Assembly (NCBI GenBank): GCA_964019695.1
Contig: OZ026531.1
Span: 6,147,701 to 6,211,700 of the forward strand
Source of the DNA: Loripinus fragilis
Lineage: Eukaryota; Mollusca; Bivalvia; Lucinida; Lucinidae
DNA: 64,000 nucleotides
Reading direction: 5' to 3'
In this document: in pieces, positions 44,678-53,757 of the stretch
Position numbering within the stretch: position 1 is the first letter of the stretch
How the letters are laid out: each line of letters begins with the position of its first letter
Translations under genes and position numbers: made by a program
Notes under the pieces: model-generated
What the model was told of the DNA's origin: nothing
The model's database searches: none
The model's input: the letters and a program-made list of their open reading frames with translations, nothing else

Positions 44678-44763
44678 ACACAGCTAACCTGGCAGAAACA
44701 AGCACTAGTAAGAAATACGTTAAGATATTTAATTTATCAAGTAGAAAATTATCCAAACACGAA

Positions 44764-46710
44764 ATGTCTGTCTTGTTGAAGGGGCTTAAATTCACCCCTA
44801 CTCCAGAGAAAGGCAATCACGAACAGTTATCAAATGACATCGCAGAATTCCACAGGAAACTTAAACTTAAGGAATATTTTTACAGTAATGAAAATACAGT
44901 GCAAGATGACTCCCTGGTAAGAAATAATAGTTACTTTGAACCCCCTAGGGGCAGAAACAATATGCTCGATGAATACATAGACTTGACTAAAGTAATACCA
45001 AGAAATGATACCCAGAGAAAAAAATCATTTAACATAACCCGTAATGAGCGATTTGCAATTGACAGCATAGCCAAAGATACATCAATAGTAATAAAGGAAG
45101 CAGATAAGGGAGGGGGGATCGTTATCATGAACAAAGAATTTTACAAAACAAAACTCCTAGAAATGTTAGAGGACAAATCATTTTATAAACAAATAGAAAA
45201 TCAAACTACAAAAGAAACTATGAAGAAATTAAAAAAAGTAGTCAGTTTATTAAAAGAAATTACCCGTAACGAACGGAACTATTTACTAGATTTTGAATGC
45301 AAATCCAGTATGTTTTATGGTCTCCCTAAAATACACAAAAGCAAGCTCATTAATAAAGAATGCACCCAAATAGTTGGAGAGTATCTAGAACTTTTAGACC
45401 CAGAAGATCTGACATTTCGCCCCATTGTGGCAGGTCCAGCATGCGAAACTCATCGACTGAGTAATCTAATTGATATCTTACTAAAACCATTCATATCGAA
45501 AGTACAGAGCTACGTAAGAGATGACATAGATTTTCTAAAATATGTTCCCAAAATTGTACCTCAAAATACACTACTGGTATCCTTTGATATAGTAAGTCTT
45601 TATACAAATATTTCCCATGATCTAGGCATAGAAGCGATAAACAGCTGGCTAACGAAATATCCAGAATTAATACATGAAAGATTCTCAAAAGAATTTATCC
45701 TTGAGTCCATTAAAATTATACTGGAAAACAACAATTTCTATTTTAATGATAAAATGTATACGCAAGTTCGAGGTACGGCAATGGGTACAAAGTTTGCGCC
45801 CACATATGCCACTCTGGTACTAGCCTATTTAGAAGAAAAGCTGTACGTACAAACTGAAATAAAATATGGCAAAGAATTCGCTAGATATATCAAAGATAAC
45901 TGGAAACGGTTTTTGGATGACTGTTTCATTTTATGGACTAAAGGAGAAGATAATTTAAAGACATTTCACTCAGTTTTAAATGAACTTCATTCAGACTTAA
46001 AATTTACAATGGAATATAGCAATGAAAGACTGCCCTTTTTGGATGTATTACTTATAAAATCAAATAATCGCATAAGTACAGATATATTTTTCAAAGAAAC
46101 AGACTCTAAGCAATATCTTAATTTTTATTCTTGCCATCCGAAGCATACGAAAACAAGCATACCGTATAACTTAGCGAGACGAATCTGCACAATTGTCTCT
46201 GATCAATGCCAAAGAGAAAAACGCCTATCAGAATTATGCATTTCCTTGCAAAAACGAAGCTATCCGGATACAGTAATCTCTGAGGGCATAAAAAAGGCCA
46301 AATCAATTCCCAGAGATTCACTTTTAAGCACATGTACGCATACAAAAACCGAAGAAGAAGTGCTTCCGTATGTCTCGACTTTCAATCCAAATAACACAGA
46401 AATGTTTGGAATTTTTAAAAACAACATGCACATTTTAACCAATGACCAAACAATGCGCGAAGCTCTCTCAACTTCAAAAATAATTAAAAGTAAACGACAA
46501 CCTCCAAATTTAAAAAGACTTATAACTAAAGCAAAATTTACAGAACAGAAGATTAAAACGTCTTATAAAGTTTTCAAGTGTAATCGTCCAAATTGTGCGC
46601 TTTGCGAATGCATTGAAGAGGGTAACTGTTACAATTTCAATGGTAAAGTTTTCTACGTAAACGAAACGATGTCTTGCGATGTAAAGAATGTCATTTATGC
46701 CATTAAATGA
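44764..46710 (+). CDS. Penelope-like element ORF2: reverse transcriptase, nuclease truncated
   Basis: 648 codons from the first ATG. The conserved start of Penelope-type RTs (here FNLSSRKLSKHE before that ATG, GLKFTPTP after it) extends upstream in the same frame, so real translation probably begins earlier or by frameshift from ORF1. RT motifs: A, SFDIVSLYTNI with Asp275; B, GTAMGTKFAPTY; C, FLDDCF with Asp385-Asp386; then LPFLDVLL. The C-terminal linker has the cysteine cluster CNRPNCALCECIEEGNC. A TGA at 46708-46710, where the upstream repeat has TGC, stops the protein between the GIY-like VIYAI and the LYIGQTG half of the nuclease. The RT itself looks intact. The protein copies element RNA into DNA at the chromosomal target. 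Confidence 0.92.
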   Translation: MSVLLKGLKFTPTPEKGNHEQLSNDIAEFHRKLKLKEYFYSNENTVQDDSLVRNNSYFEPPRGRNNMLDEYIDLTKVIPRNDTQRKKSFNITRNERFAIDSIAKDTSIVIKEADKGGGIVIMNKEFYKTKLLEMLEDKSFYKQIENQTTKETMKKLKKVVSLLKEITRNERNYLLDFECKSSMFYGLPKIHKSKLINKECTQIVGEYLELLDPEDLTFRPIVAGPACETHRLSNLIDILLKPFISKVQSYVRDDIDFLKYVPKIVPQNTLLVSFDIVSLYTNISHDLGIEAINSWLTKYPELIHERFSKEFILESIKIILENNNFYFNDKMYTQVRGTAMGTKFAPTYATLVLAYLEEKLYVQTEIKYGKEFARYIKDNWKRFLDDCFILWTKGEDNLKTFHSVLNELHSDLKFTMEYSNERLPFLDVLLIKSNNRISTDIFFKETDSKQYLNFYSCHPKHTKTSIPYNLARRICTIVSDQCQREKRLSELCISLQKRSYPDTVISEGIKKAKSIPRDSLLSTCTHTKTEEEVLPYVSTFNPNNTEMFGIFKNNMHILTNDQTMREALSTSKIIKSKRQPPNLKRLITKAKFTEQKIKTSYKVFKCNRPNCALCECIEEGNCYNFNGKVFYVNETMSCDVKNVIYAIK

Positions 46711-46965
46711 AATGGATGCAAAGAACTTTATATTGGTCAAACAGGCGATAAATTACGCACAAGAAGGACTATACACGCACAACAAATAAGAGACCCTTCA
46801 ACAAGACAGATTCCTTTAAGTGAACATATCGACAATTGCAGCAGAAGTATTCCCAAATTTCAAATGTTTCCTTTCTTTAAAATGCACACAGAAAGCATTT
46901 CTGCCAGGTTAGCGAAGGAAAAGCATTTCATTCGATGCTTTAAACCTAAATTAAATGTTTTATGA
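46711..46965 (+). pseudogene. GIY-YIG nuclease remainder cut off by a nonsense codon
   Basis: The frame stays open after the TGA for 84 codons to the original stop at 46963-46965. LYIGQTG and KLRTRR are preserved. One substitution, Ile to Ser (T to G at 46820 relative to 43114), changes LIEHID to LSEHID just before the conserved glutamate/histidine region. Confidence 0.85.
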
Positions 46966-47062
46966 ACAGCTATTCAAAAAACGTATAGTCACGTCACGTG
47001 ACCTCTAAGTTAACGTCTCAACGTGAAGACGTCCAAACGTGACGTCTCAACGTTACGACGTT

Positions 47063-47120
47063 ACTATGCAACAGCCCTGAAGAGCTCAGCGAAACGCGTT
47101 GGCACATTATTTAGCATAGT
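47063..47120 (+). ncRNA. Hammerhead ribozyme, type I, downstream copy
   Basis: Base-for-base the same as 43357-43414: CTGAAGA 47077-47083, GAAA 47091-47094, predicted cut after 47100, outer stem ACTATGC 47063 / GCATAGT 47114. Cleavage at both ribozymes would release an RNA of exactly one 3706-nt period. Confidence 0.8.
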
Positions 47121-47163
47121 TTATATTAAATAAAAACAAACATGTAACGTCAACTCATTATTC

Positions 47164-47258
<95 letters not shown>
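47164..47258. repeat. (TA)n microsatellite at the 3' end of the Penelope-like element
   Basis: About 47 uninterrupted TA units. It may be the pre-existing target or an expansion of the element's TATATA end. Confidence 0.95.
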
Positions 47259-47260
<2 letters not shown>

Positions 47261-47263
47261 TCA

Positions 47264-48020
47264 CTGAGTCACGTTTTTTTCAATATTCAATTCAAATTCA
47301 GATTGATTTGAACCCCTGGGTTCATTGGGGTGCTGCCACACAGACAGTAAATGAAAAAGTAGACATAAAAGCTTTCTTTTATGTACTTTATGGATACATC
47401 AAGCCATTGTAGGTTAAAAATTGATATAATTTATCAAAAAATCATTTTTAGATATATGGTCTATACAGCTGCTTATTAGCCAGACCATTGTTTCTGAGTC
47501 TTAACATTAATAAGAACCTCCTTATGATAAAACCAATGATTTCCCCAGTTGGGGCCCCAATACATCACTGAGTATTCTTACCTCCATTGTGTGGATGTTA
47601 ACAGAAATGAAGATGGAGGTAGCGATGTATTTACCGAATAAAACATATCAGGATCATAATTTAAAGATTTGGGTTAAAAAGAATTAGTGAAAATGGCAGG
47701 AAAACATTGATGCAGGCAAGTGACCATTATTTTACCACTCAGATAAGCATTTTCTTACTGCTTAACAATTTAACAGACCAATTTTCTTCTGCCCTTGGAA
47801 ATCTCCTTTTTAGAATGAGCCTGTGACTTAACACAAGTGAAAAAACGGTGGGAATGTTCAATTGGCGAAATTACATTCTTGGCGAAATTAGCTTACTTCA
47901 TATATTAAAAGTAGTAGTCAAAAATTGCCATTTTACGCCCTGGTTACTTCCTGGTTTGATACCGTTTGCAATATTGTGACACGCTGGTTGAACTTTAGAA
48001 AAAAAAAACAGTTGCAGAGC
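47264..48020. other. Unassigned intergenic stretch
   Basis: AT-rich with no repeat or coding match seen. GTTGGGGCCCCAA near 47552 is a small palindrome. Confidence 0.4.
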
Positions 48021-48202
48021 ATTCACCATATCTACATTAATTGCTGGTTCCCAGTCTTAAGGTGGTCAGTAATGTAAATACAGGTAACCAGAACCCCCCC
48101 CCCATTTCCAGGTATTGGGGGGGGGGGGGTACTGGTTACCTATTTACCCATTACTGACCACCTGTAAACCGGTAACCAGCAATTAATGTAGATATGGTGA
48201 AT
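48021..48202. mobile_element. 182-bp perfect-armed foldback element
   Basis: ATTCACCATATCTACATTAA with TTGCTGGTT is matched exactly by its inverse ending at 48202. The arms continue as GGTGGTCAGTAATG / CATTACTGACCACC and GGTAACCAG / CTGGTTACC around a C-run/G-run loop (CCCCCCCCCC, GGGGGGGGGGGG) that can also pair. It is the most perfect foldback in the window, so it is probably young. Confidence 0.85.
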
Positions 48203-48336
48203 AGCAAAGTTTAGCAAACAGACCAAAAGAGGTGCTCACCTATCAGAGGCGAGTTCAACAGTTCGAGCGCTCGACAGAGCGCTTGTCAGTGTGATTATTA
48301 CATTGTTGAACGATAGCTAGCGCTCGCTCAATAAAA

Positions 48337-48652
48337 ATGGCGGCGCCCAATAACAAACAAATCAAATCCCCCCAAATGGATGGAAATCAAAGCAAAACAC
48401 CGTCCTACCTTCAGTCTAAATTGATCCATTTCATATATCCACACAAAGAAACATACATCGTCATTCCGAAAGTTGAAAAGATTGAGAGAAGAGCTAGGAA
48501 TTCAAGCACCTAACATCTACACCCTGCTTGGCTATGACAGTCCTGTGGAGTTTCCCAACTGGAGGGAGTTGATTTGTGAAGAAGTAGGACACTTCATAGA
48601 GAGGACAGAGAGATTCAAAGAAACGAAGGAACAGATAATTGCATCTCAATAG
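48337..48652 (+). pseudogene. Unrecognised coding-like segment with a frameshift
   Basis: An ATG in AAAATGGCGGC context opens 58 codons (MAAPNNKQIK ..., stop at 48511). From about 48455 a second frame runs to TAG at 48650-48652 and looks strongly protein-like: FRKLKRLREELGIQAPNIYT, then LLGYDSPVEFPNWRELICEE and VGHFIERTERFKETKEQI. One base gained or lost near 48455-48470 would join them. I do not recognise the family. It could be an exon captured by, or belonging to, the TIR element, or a host exon with an unseen intron. The same AAAATGGCGGC is also a YY1-type promoter motif. Confidence 0.45.
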
Positions 48653-48874
48653 TTTTTTTCCAAATAATGTATTTTAGATTTCCTTTTGATATATACAGTT
48701 AATTGGCATAAATTTACCAGAGAGAAAAATACCGAAGAGTTAGAGTTTACCCTTGGAGAAGAATACCTGAGTGCAAAATTCAGCCTGTAACGGCGTAGAT
48801 TGAAGATTGAAGATTGAATCTGACAATATTGCGTGCATAGTCCCTCGCGAAAACCCATTATTGTTTTGGTATTG

Positions 48875-48900
48875 TTTTGGTAGCCATCTTGGATTTTCGG
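48875..48900 (-). promoter_or_regulatory. YY1-like GCCATCTTGG site upstream of NDUFB3
   Basis: TAGCCATCTTGGATTTTCGG is the inverse of the AAGATGGCGGC-type element common near promoters of nuclear genes for mitochondrial proteins. It is about 210 bases before the start codon. Function is inferred from sequence only. Confidence 0.4.
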
Positions 48901-49101
48901 GCGATACACCTATCGACTTGAATAGCGAGCGCTTGCAAGCACCTTGGCGAGCCCTTGCGTTCAGGGAGAAAGCACCCGATAGCACTCCGGGCGCTCGCAA
49001 TGTTGAACACGCCTCTGGTGCCCGTTAGTGAAGTATTAGTCGAATTCGACCATTGTGCCCACAGCAACGGGGAACCAGTCGACCTCCACACAGAAAACAA
49101 A

Positions 49102-49241
49102 ATGGGAGGAGGTGAACTGCCAGAAAGAATGCGAATTCCGCATTATTCTACATACAACTATGAAAACATAAATAAATTTCCTGAATTAGTGAAATATCAA
49201 CAAGACTTAGCCAAACAGGGTCTTAAGGATCCATGGCTAAG
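49102..49241 (+). CDS. NDUFB3: NDUFB3 exon 1 (mitochondrial complex I subunit)
   Basis: Codes for residues 1-46 plus two bases of codon 47. NDUFB3 (B12) is an accessory subunit of the membrane arm of NADH:ubiquinone oxidoreductase in the mitochondrial inner membrane. The peptide IPHYSTYNYENINKFPELVK followed by QGLKDPWLR matches the family's N-terminal half, whose hallmark is (K/R)GL(K/R)DPW.RN. The start ATG has A at -3 and G at +4 and gives a length close to the family's roughly 100 residues; an upstream in-frame methionine at 48955 would add 49 unrelated residues from the TIR element. Exon 1 ends CTAAG|GTCAGT, a standard donor, phase 2. Together the exons encode 109 residues. Confidence 0.9.
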
Positions 49242-49261
49242 GTCAGTCTTAATAGTTTTTA

Positions 49262-51385
49262 AGTGGGTGGGGTATTGAAACTGATACAATTCACAGACAC
49301 TTGCCAGGTGCCATTTGAAGGGTCAGTATGGGCCAATTTTCTTTACAACTGTTGGTCTTCCTCAGGGCTCAGTGATATCTCCGATCCTTTTCATTATCTT
49401 TCTTTCTCCAAGACATCTTCAAAGAAATATCTGCCAATGGAGTCAAATATGCAGATGATGGGACCATCTGGGTGACAGGGAATGACATAAAAGATCTCTT
49501 GAGGGCTCTAGAGGAAGATCTTAGGAAAATCTACTCTTGGACAGCCAAATGGAGAATGAAAATAAACATCGAAAAAACAGAAATTTGTCTTTTCACAAAA
49601 GAGTCAGTAACCACAGATAAAGATGAATTAGAAATTTCTCTCAATCAGCAAAAAATCAAATATAATAGTACTCCAAAAATTCTTGGAGTGACTCTGGATG
49701 AATCATTAACCTTCCAGCCCCACATAACTAAAGTAGAACAGAAAGCAAACAAGGCCATTAGCTCTCTAAGACAAGTTAAATATGTTGAAAACATTAATAC
49801 GCAGAAATTAGTACAACTATATAAGGCAATGGTTCTACCAATTCTAGAATATGCTAGTCCTGTCTGGCAGGGTGCAGATACATCTAAGCTGGAGGAGGTG
49901 CAGAGGAAGAGTTTAGCGCTGTGCCTGGATGCCATCAGAACAAGCGGCAGAGAATCTTTAGAGGTGGAGCTGAATATTCAGCCCTTGGAGACTAGGCGTA
50001 TGGAGCTTTCCATCAGAGAAGCGGGAAGAATCCTCAGCAAAGATGTAGACATACCAATCAAGGCTTCGTGGGAAAATTGGAGAGAATCTGAAAATACAGA
50101 GAAATATATGTCGCCGTTTGGCAGAATGTTGCTGTACCTCGAAGATATTAAGGCGGAAACTGAAACAGACACTTTAAACATAGAACCAGACTTTTCATTT
50201 CGTGAGGGTCTACACCCTACCTTGACAAAACCTGAATATTGGAATCGTCTAGGATCATCCAAAAGTAGGACAAAAGAACAAGAAGATGAATCCCGAACAC
50301 TGATTAATAGTATTCTAGAAACCTGTACCCCGGACACTGTGATTGCATTCACTGATGGTTCTTGCCATCCCAATCCAGGACCATGTGGGGCTGGAGCATC
50401 TGTCTACCTCCCTTACCAGACTAACTCTGTTAACTTGAAGCAGCCAGTGAGCAAACATGGATCAATCCTTCTGGGTGAATTGGTGGCTATAAAGATGGTC
50501 TTAGACTTTATATTAGAAAAAATGCATCAGAAAATACAGCTAAATAAAGTACTAATTCTATCAGACAGTCAGTCTTCAATTGGGATTTTAACCCTTGGTT
50601 GGGAACCTACTCAACACAAAATCACAGCAAAAGACATACTTACTAAAATGGAACTTATAAAAAAGAGAGGAATTGACATAGACATTCAATGGACACCAGG
50701 ACATGCAGAAATTAAAGGTAATGAAGAAGCAGACAAACTTGCGAAAGAAGCATCTAAAGAAGCTGAATCCATGACAGATGAAGGGGCATGCATTTCCCAA
50801 TCAGAGCTAAAACAAGCAGCAAAGTCCCATGGTTTAACAGTATGGCAACGTCAGTGGGATATATCAGAAAGGGGGAGATTTTTATATGATCTCAAACCTA
50901 ATGTGAACTTGACTTCAAATTTCGACTTCCCAACCAGACAAATTTACAGCCAAATAGCACAGCTGAGAACAGGATTTTCAAAACTAAATGACTATTTGTA
51001 CAAAATAGGAGTGTCAGAATCAAGGCAGTGCAAATGTGGAGAATTAGAAACAATTGAGCACTTTTTGCTACACTGTGAACTCTATTTCAACGAAAGGGAA
51101 GCCATGAGAACTACACTATTTAAACAAGTAGGAATCACAGAATTGACAATGGACCTTCTACTCGGATGCAACAACAGTGACTTCAGGAAAGAATATGGCA
51201 TGACAATAACGCTGGCTCTGGGTGATTTTATCACCCAGACATCGCGATTTTAAGTTCCATGCGCGCCCACCACATAATAGTATTAATTACCGGGAGACAA
51301 TTACTGCAGAAATCCTACCGTGAGATTATCTATACCGGCGAGATACTACTGTCGTTTCGACAAAGAATCCAAGAATCCAAGAACA
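49262..51385 (+). mobile_element. 5'-truncated LINE with RNase H, I-group-like
   Basis: Begins within the RT palm and ends at a short tail of AAGAATCC-type repeats (CAAAGAATCCAAGAATCCAA near 51360-51380), as many non-LTR elements do. No endonuclease or ORF1 is present, so it could not move by itself. It starts at most about 45 bases inside the NDUFB3 donor site. Confidence 0.85.
49403..51253 (+). CDS. LINE polyprotein fragment: RT C-terminus and RNase H
   Basis: Long open frame without a true start. The RT catalytic motif KYADDGTIW is at 49445-49471. The preceding block VGLPQGSVISPILFIIFL (49351-49402) is in another frame, so a one-base shift near 49402 breaks the RT. After a thumb region comes an RNase H domain with all four metal-binding acids: TDGS (Asp at codon starting 50354), GELVA (Glu, 50477), LSDSQS (Asp, 50564) and NEEADKLA (Asp, 50732), plus the WTPGHAEIKGN histidine motif. 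The C-terminus has a CKCGELETIEHFLLHC zinc-knuckle-like motif. RNase H after RT points to the I group of LINEs; exact clade not assigned. RNase H removes the RNA strand during cDNA synthesis. Confidence 0.88.
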   Translation, partial: FLQDIFKEISANGVKYADDGTIWVTGNDIKDLLRALEEDLRKIYSWTAKWRMKINIEKTEICLFTKESVTTDKDELEISLNQQKIKYNSTPKILGVTLDESLTFQPHITKVEQKANKAISSLRQVKYVENINTQKLVQLYKAMVLPILEYASPVWQGADTSKLEEVQRKSLALCLDAIRTSGRESLEVELNIQPLETRRMELSIREAGRILSKDVDIPIKASWENWRESENTEKYMSPFGRMLLYLEDIKAETETDTLNIEPDFSFREGLHPTLTKPEYWNRLGSSKSRTKEQEDESRTLINSILETCTPDTVIAFTDGSCHPNPGPCGAGASVYLPYQTNSVNLKQPVSKHGSILLGELVAIKMVLDFILEKMHQKIQLNKVLILSDSQSSIGILTLGWEPTQHKITAKDILTKMELIKKRGIDIDIQWTPGHAEIKGNEEADKLAKEASKEAESMTDEGACISQSELKQAAKSHGLTVWQRQWDISERGRFLYDLKPNVNLTSNFDFPTRQIYSQIAQLRTGFSKLNDYLYKIGVSESRQCKCGELETIEHFLLHCELYFNEREAMRTTLFKQVGITELTMDLLLGCNNSDFRKEYGMTITLALGDFITQTSRF

Positions 51386-52129
51386 CTTGGGGTCAGTAGA
51401 GAAAAACAAGCCCCCCCCCCCCAACCTTCATCCCCCATTAACTTTTGCATTCTTGCATTTTTTCATTTAAAATATGATATTTTGTATGCTTGAAATTATA
51501 CAGTTGTTAGAAAAAATGACCTAGAACATATGGAAAACATTTGAAAAAAATGCATATTGCTCACGATGATAGAAAAAACACAAGATAAACAACTTCGGCT
51601 TTGCAATTTTGAACCCCCATCGCCGTCAAAAGTGCAATGCGCTCGTAATACTAAACAAACACACAAAACTCTTTCACCGATCTATTCTATATACATTTAT
51701 CTACTTCCCGATATAGGTAGCTTTCTCTAAGTCTATCGCTTACCTGCAAAATATGACTTACTAGATTCTAGTAAATCAATTAACATTAACTCCATCTCCA
51801 CAGCAGCAACTGTTTATTTAATGTCAACGCTCTTCAAAATTGCAAGATTAATTGTTTATACAGTGTGCTCCCTGGGAAACTGGAAATTATAATGCTTATC
51901 ACATTATAAAATAAAAGCTATATGTTTTTATGCCATTGTCTCAATATAGATCACAGCAACAACAATAACAGGTAGCGATGTTAAGGATTGGTCACTGGAT
52001 TTTTTTTATCTCAGATTTAACTTGTTTATACCATACGGTATGGCAGTTCAGCTGCTACCCGTGAATAACAGGTATACGTATATTTGTACTAAAACAATAC
52101 AAGGTTAAACATTTTCCAGCGATAAATCC

Positions 52130-52205
52130 CTCACATTTGAGGCTCGAACCCGCAGCCCCTCGGTCTCGAGTCAAGCACTCTACATTTGAGCCACTGAGCT
52201 CCCTC
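52130..52205 (-). repeat. tRNA-like SINE head fragment
   Basis: On the minus strand: GTGGCTCAAATGTAGAGTGC, TTGACTCGAGACCGAGG and GCGGGTTCGAGCC, i.e. A and B boxes of RNA polymerase III promoters. It resembles the heads at 55728 and 60243 more than that at 18532. The tail was not seen. Confidence 0.72.
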
Positions 52206-52667
52206 CCCTAGGCTATTGATGTTCTATGTAGCTTACTGTTGATGTTCTTATGTATCTTATATTCATTGTATTGCAAACAATATGGAACCAGATCAAACTG
52301 CTCCCTAGTAACATTGTCTACCATGAAAAGAAATCTCCATGAAAAATCTAGTCTGAATTGCATTTGAATGTATGCAGCAGACTAAAAATGCAGACAACAT
52401 TTTAAGAAAAAAAGTTATTGCTGGCTAAATATTAATCAAGCTTTCCGGTGTAGATTTGTAAAAATGCTTGTCACAATGCAGGATGCAGATTGTTATTTTA
52501 ACAACTGAGAGTCAATTGCTGTTGACAGATTTTTTAATACTAAAACAAACAATGATTTTGAAGCTCCTCCCAACATTTTAAACTCTGGTCGTGTGTCTCC
52601 TAGGTAATCCTGAGCAATATGCATTTTTTTCAAATGTTTTCCATATGTTCTAGGTCATTTTTCTAAC

Positions 52668-52675
52668 ACCTGTAT
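52668..52675. repeat. 8-bp target-site duplication (left) of the intronic hAT
   Basis: ACCTGTAT, repeated exactly at 53655-53662. Confidence 0.92.
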
Positions 52676-53654
52676 CAGGGTTGGCATAAAACCCGGGTTT
52701 TATCATAAAGCCCAACCCAGCGGGTTTTATGGGTTTTATGAGGGTGGGTTTTTGGGTTTTATGGGTTTTATGTGGGTTTTATGTCTGAAAGTTTATCATT
52801 AAAATAATCAATCATAACTCCCACAACCAGCTGCTACCTTATAGTTTTTTTTTCTGTACAAACAGTGCTGGTCTAAAGAGAAACAGCCTGATCAGGATTA
52901 AAGCTGTTTGCATTTCTGTCTGCATCTTAAAAAATTGATGACATTATTTTGTGTTCAAATTTTAGGACGATAAAAAAAATTGAGGATATCCCAAACTTTA
53001 GAAAAATAACAGTAGTATTGTTTTGACTTTGATTCACACCTTTGGGGTGTAATTGAGCAATTATCCTTGGCTATTGAAATTATGGTCAAATGCAGTCATG
53101 CTGGTCCTAGTAACACGTGTGAATACATTTTGATGCAATCGTATTGGGAACTTATTCACACTCTCACCAATCAAAGTTTTAAAATTTTCATTTACTGCCA
53201 ATATGGTCAAGCAATAAGACTCAAGAGTGGATTCATTTATATTATTGAAGCCCAAGATATTTTTCAGGGAAAAGATGACATTGGTAGACCGGCATAATCA
53301 TGATAATAGACTAGATGATAATAATGAGAATGATGTAGTTGAAAACTGACTTGTCTGTATCTTGTAAATACATGTAATATATATTTAAATGTCAATGTTG
53401 AATCATTGTTGATAGTCATATTTTAATGACTATCTCACTTTTACTATTTAAACTGATTAAAATATGGCTATATAGATTCATTTCTTCACTTTTATATCTA
53501 CCATGAGACTGAAAACCTAGAAATTTATAAGGCCAAAAATTCATAAAACCCGCATATTGCCCAAAGTGGGTAATATGACCTTATTGCCCAACCCGGGTAA
53601 ACCCGGGTTTTATGGGGTGGGTTTACCCGGGCGGGTAATATCGTGCCAACCCTG
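52676..53654. mobile_element. hAT-like non-autonomous transposon in the NDUFB3 intron
   Basis: 979 bp with termini CAGGGTTGGCA / TGCCAACCCTG and sub-terminal AAACCCGGGTTTTAT / ATAAAACCCGGGTT-type repeats. The exact 8-bp duplication and CAGGG end define hAT. Multiple GGGTTTTATGGG units lie near the left end, and GGGTAATA-type units near the right. No transposase frame. It inserted into the right arm of the 51402-53757 element, so it is younger than that element. Confidence 0.93.
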
Positions 53655-53757
53655 ACCTGTATAACTTCAAGCATACAAAATATCATATTTTAAATGAAAA
53701 ATGCAAGAATGCAAAAGTTCATGGGGGATGAAGGTTGGGGGGGGGGGGCTTGTTTTT

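Larger units (their letters stand above)
46344..47172 (+). repeat. Downstream pseudo-LTR of the Penelope-like element
   Basis: Contains the end of ORF2, the second ACGT array (46981-47061), the second ribozyme and ATTAAATAAAAACAAACATG, which holds an AATAAA polyadenylation-like signal. It passes directly into (TA)n at its right edge. Confidence 0.9.
42632..47256 (+). mobile_element. Penelope-like retroelement, near-complete
   Basis: A 4.6-kb element built as pseudo-LTR (42638-43466), ORF1, RT ORF2 and pseudo-LTR (46344-47172), with the two repeats offset by 3706 bases. RT plus a C-terminal GIY-YIG nuclease defines Penelope-like elements, and a partial upstream tandem copy acting as a 5' repeat is the usual arrangement. 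The repeats differ at only about four visible positions out of 829, so the insertion is young. It stops in a (TA)n tract and has candidate 7-bp duplications. Confidence 0.93.
48244..49017. mobile_element. Possible TIR element just upstream of NDUFB3
   Basis: CAGAGGCGAGTTCAACA at the left and TGTTGAACACGCCTCTG at the right are inverse with one mismatch. CGAGCGC / GCGCTCG follow inside. CAGAGG ends suggest a hAT-like element, but the 8 flanking bases (TCACCTAT and GTGCCCGT) do not match, so this is either an old copy or coincidental similarity. It contains the coding-like segment below and ends 84 bases before the NDUFB3 start codon. Confidence 0.5.
51402..53757. mobile_element. Large inverted-repeat element, interrupted
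   Basis: The left arm (51402-51563) starts AAAAACAAGCCCCCCCCC and runs through TTTTGCATTCTTGCATTTTT and TGACCTAGAACATATGGAAA. The right arm is its inverse but split: 52611-52675 and 53663-53757, with a 979-bp hAT between. With the hAT removed the arms are about 162 and 160 bases and nearly identical. The middle (51564-52610) has no recognised coding sequence, but includes a SINE fragment. Target duplication is unclear, so the superfamily is unknown. Confidence 0.85.

Noticed and set aside
43507..46740. Minus-strand frames opposite ORF1 and ORF2
   Set aside because: They are shadows of the strongly supported plus-strand genes, and two of them are duplicated only because the pseudo-LTR is duplicated.
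48236..49025. 8-bp target duplication for the 48244-49017 element
   Set aside because: TCACCTAT and GTGCCCGT share too few positions. I kept the inverted termini as a weak call only.
48955..49101. Start of NDUFB3 at the upstream in-frame ATG at 48955
   Set aside because: The extra 49 residues come from the TIR-like element and have no counterpart in the family. The ATG at 49102 has a better context and gives the expected length.
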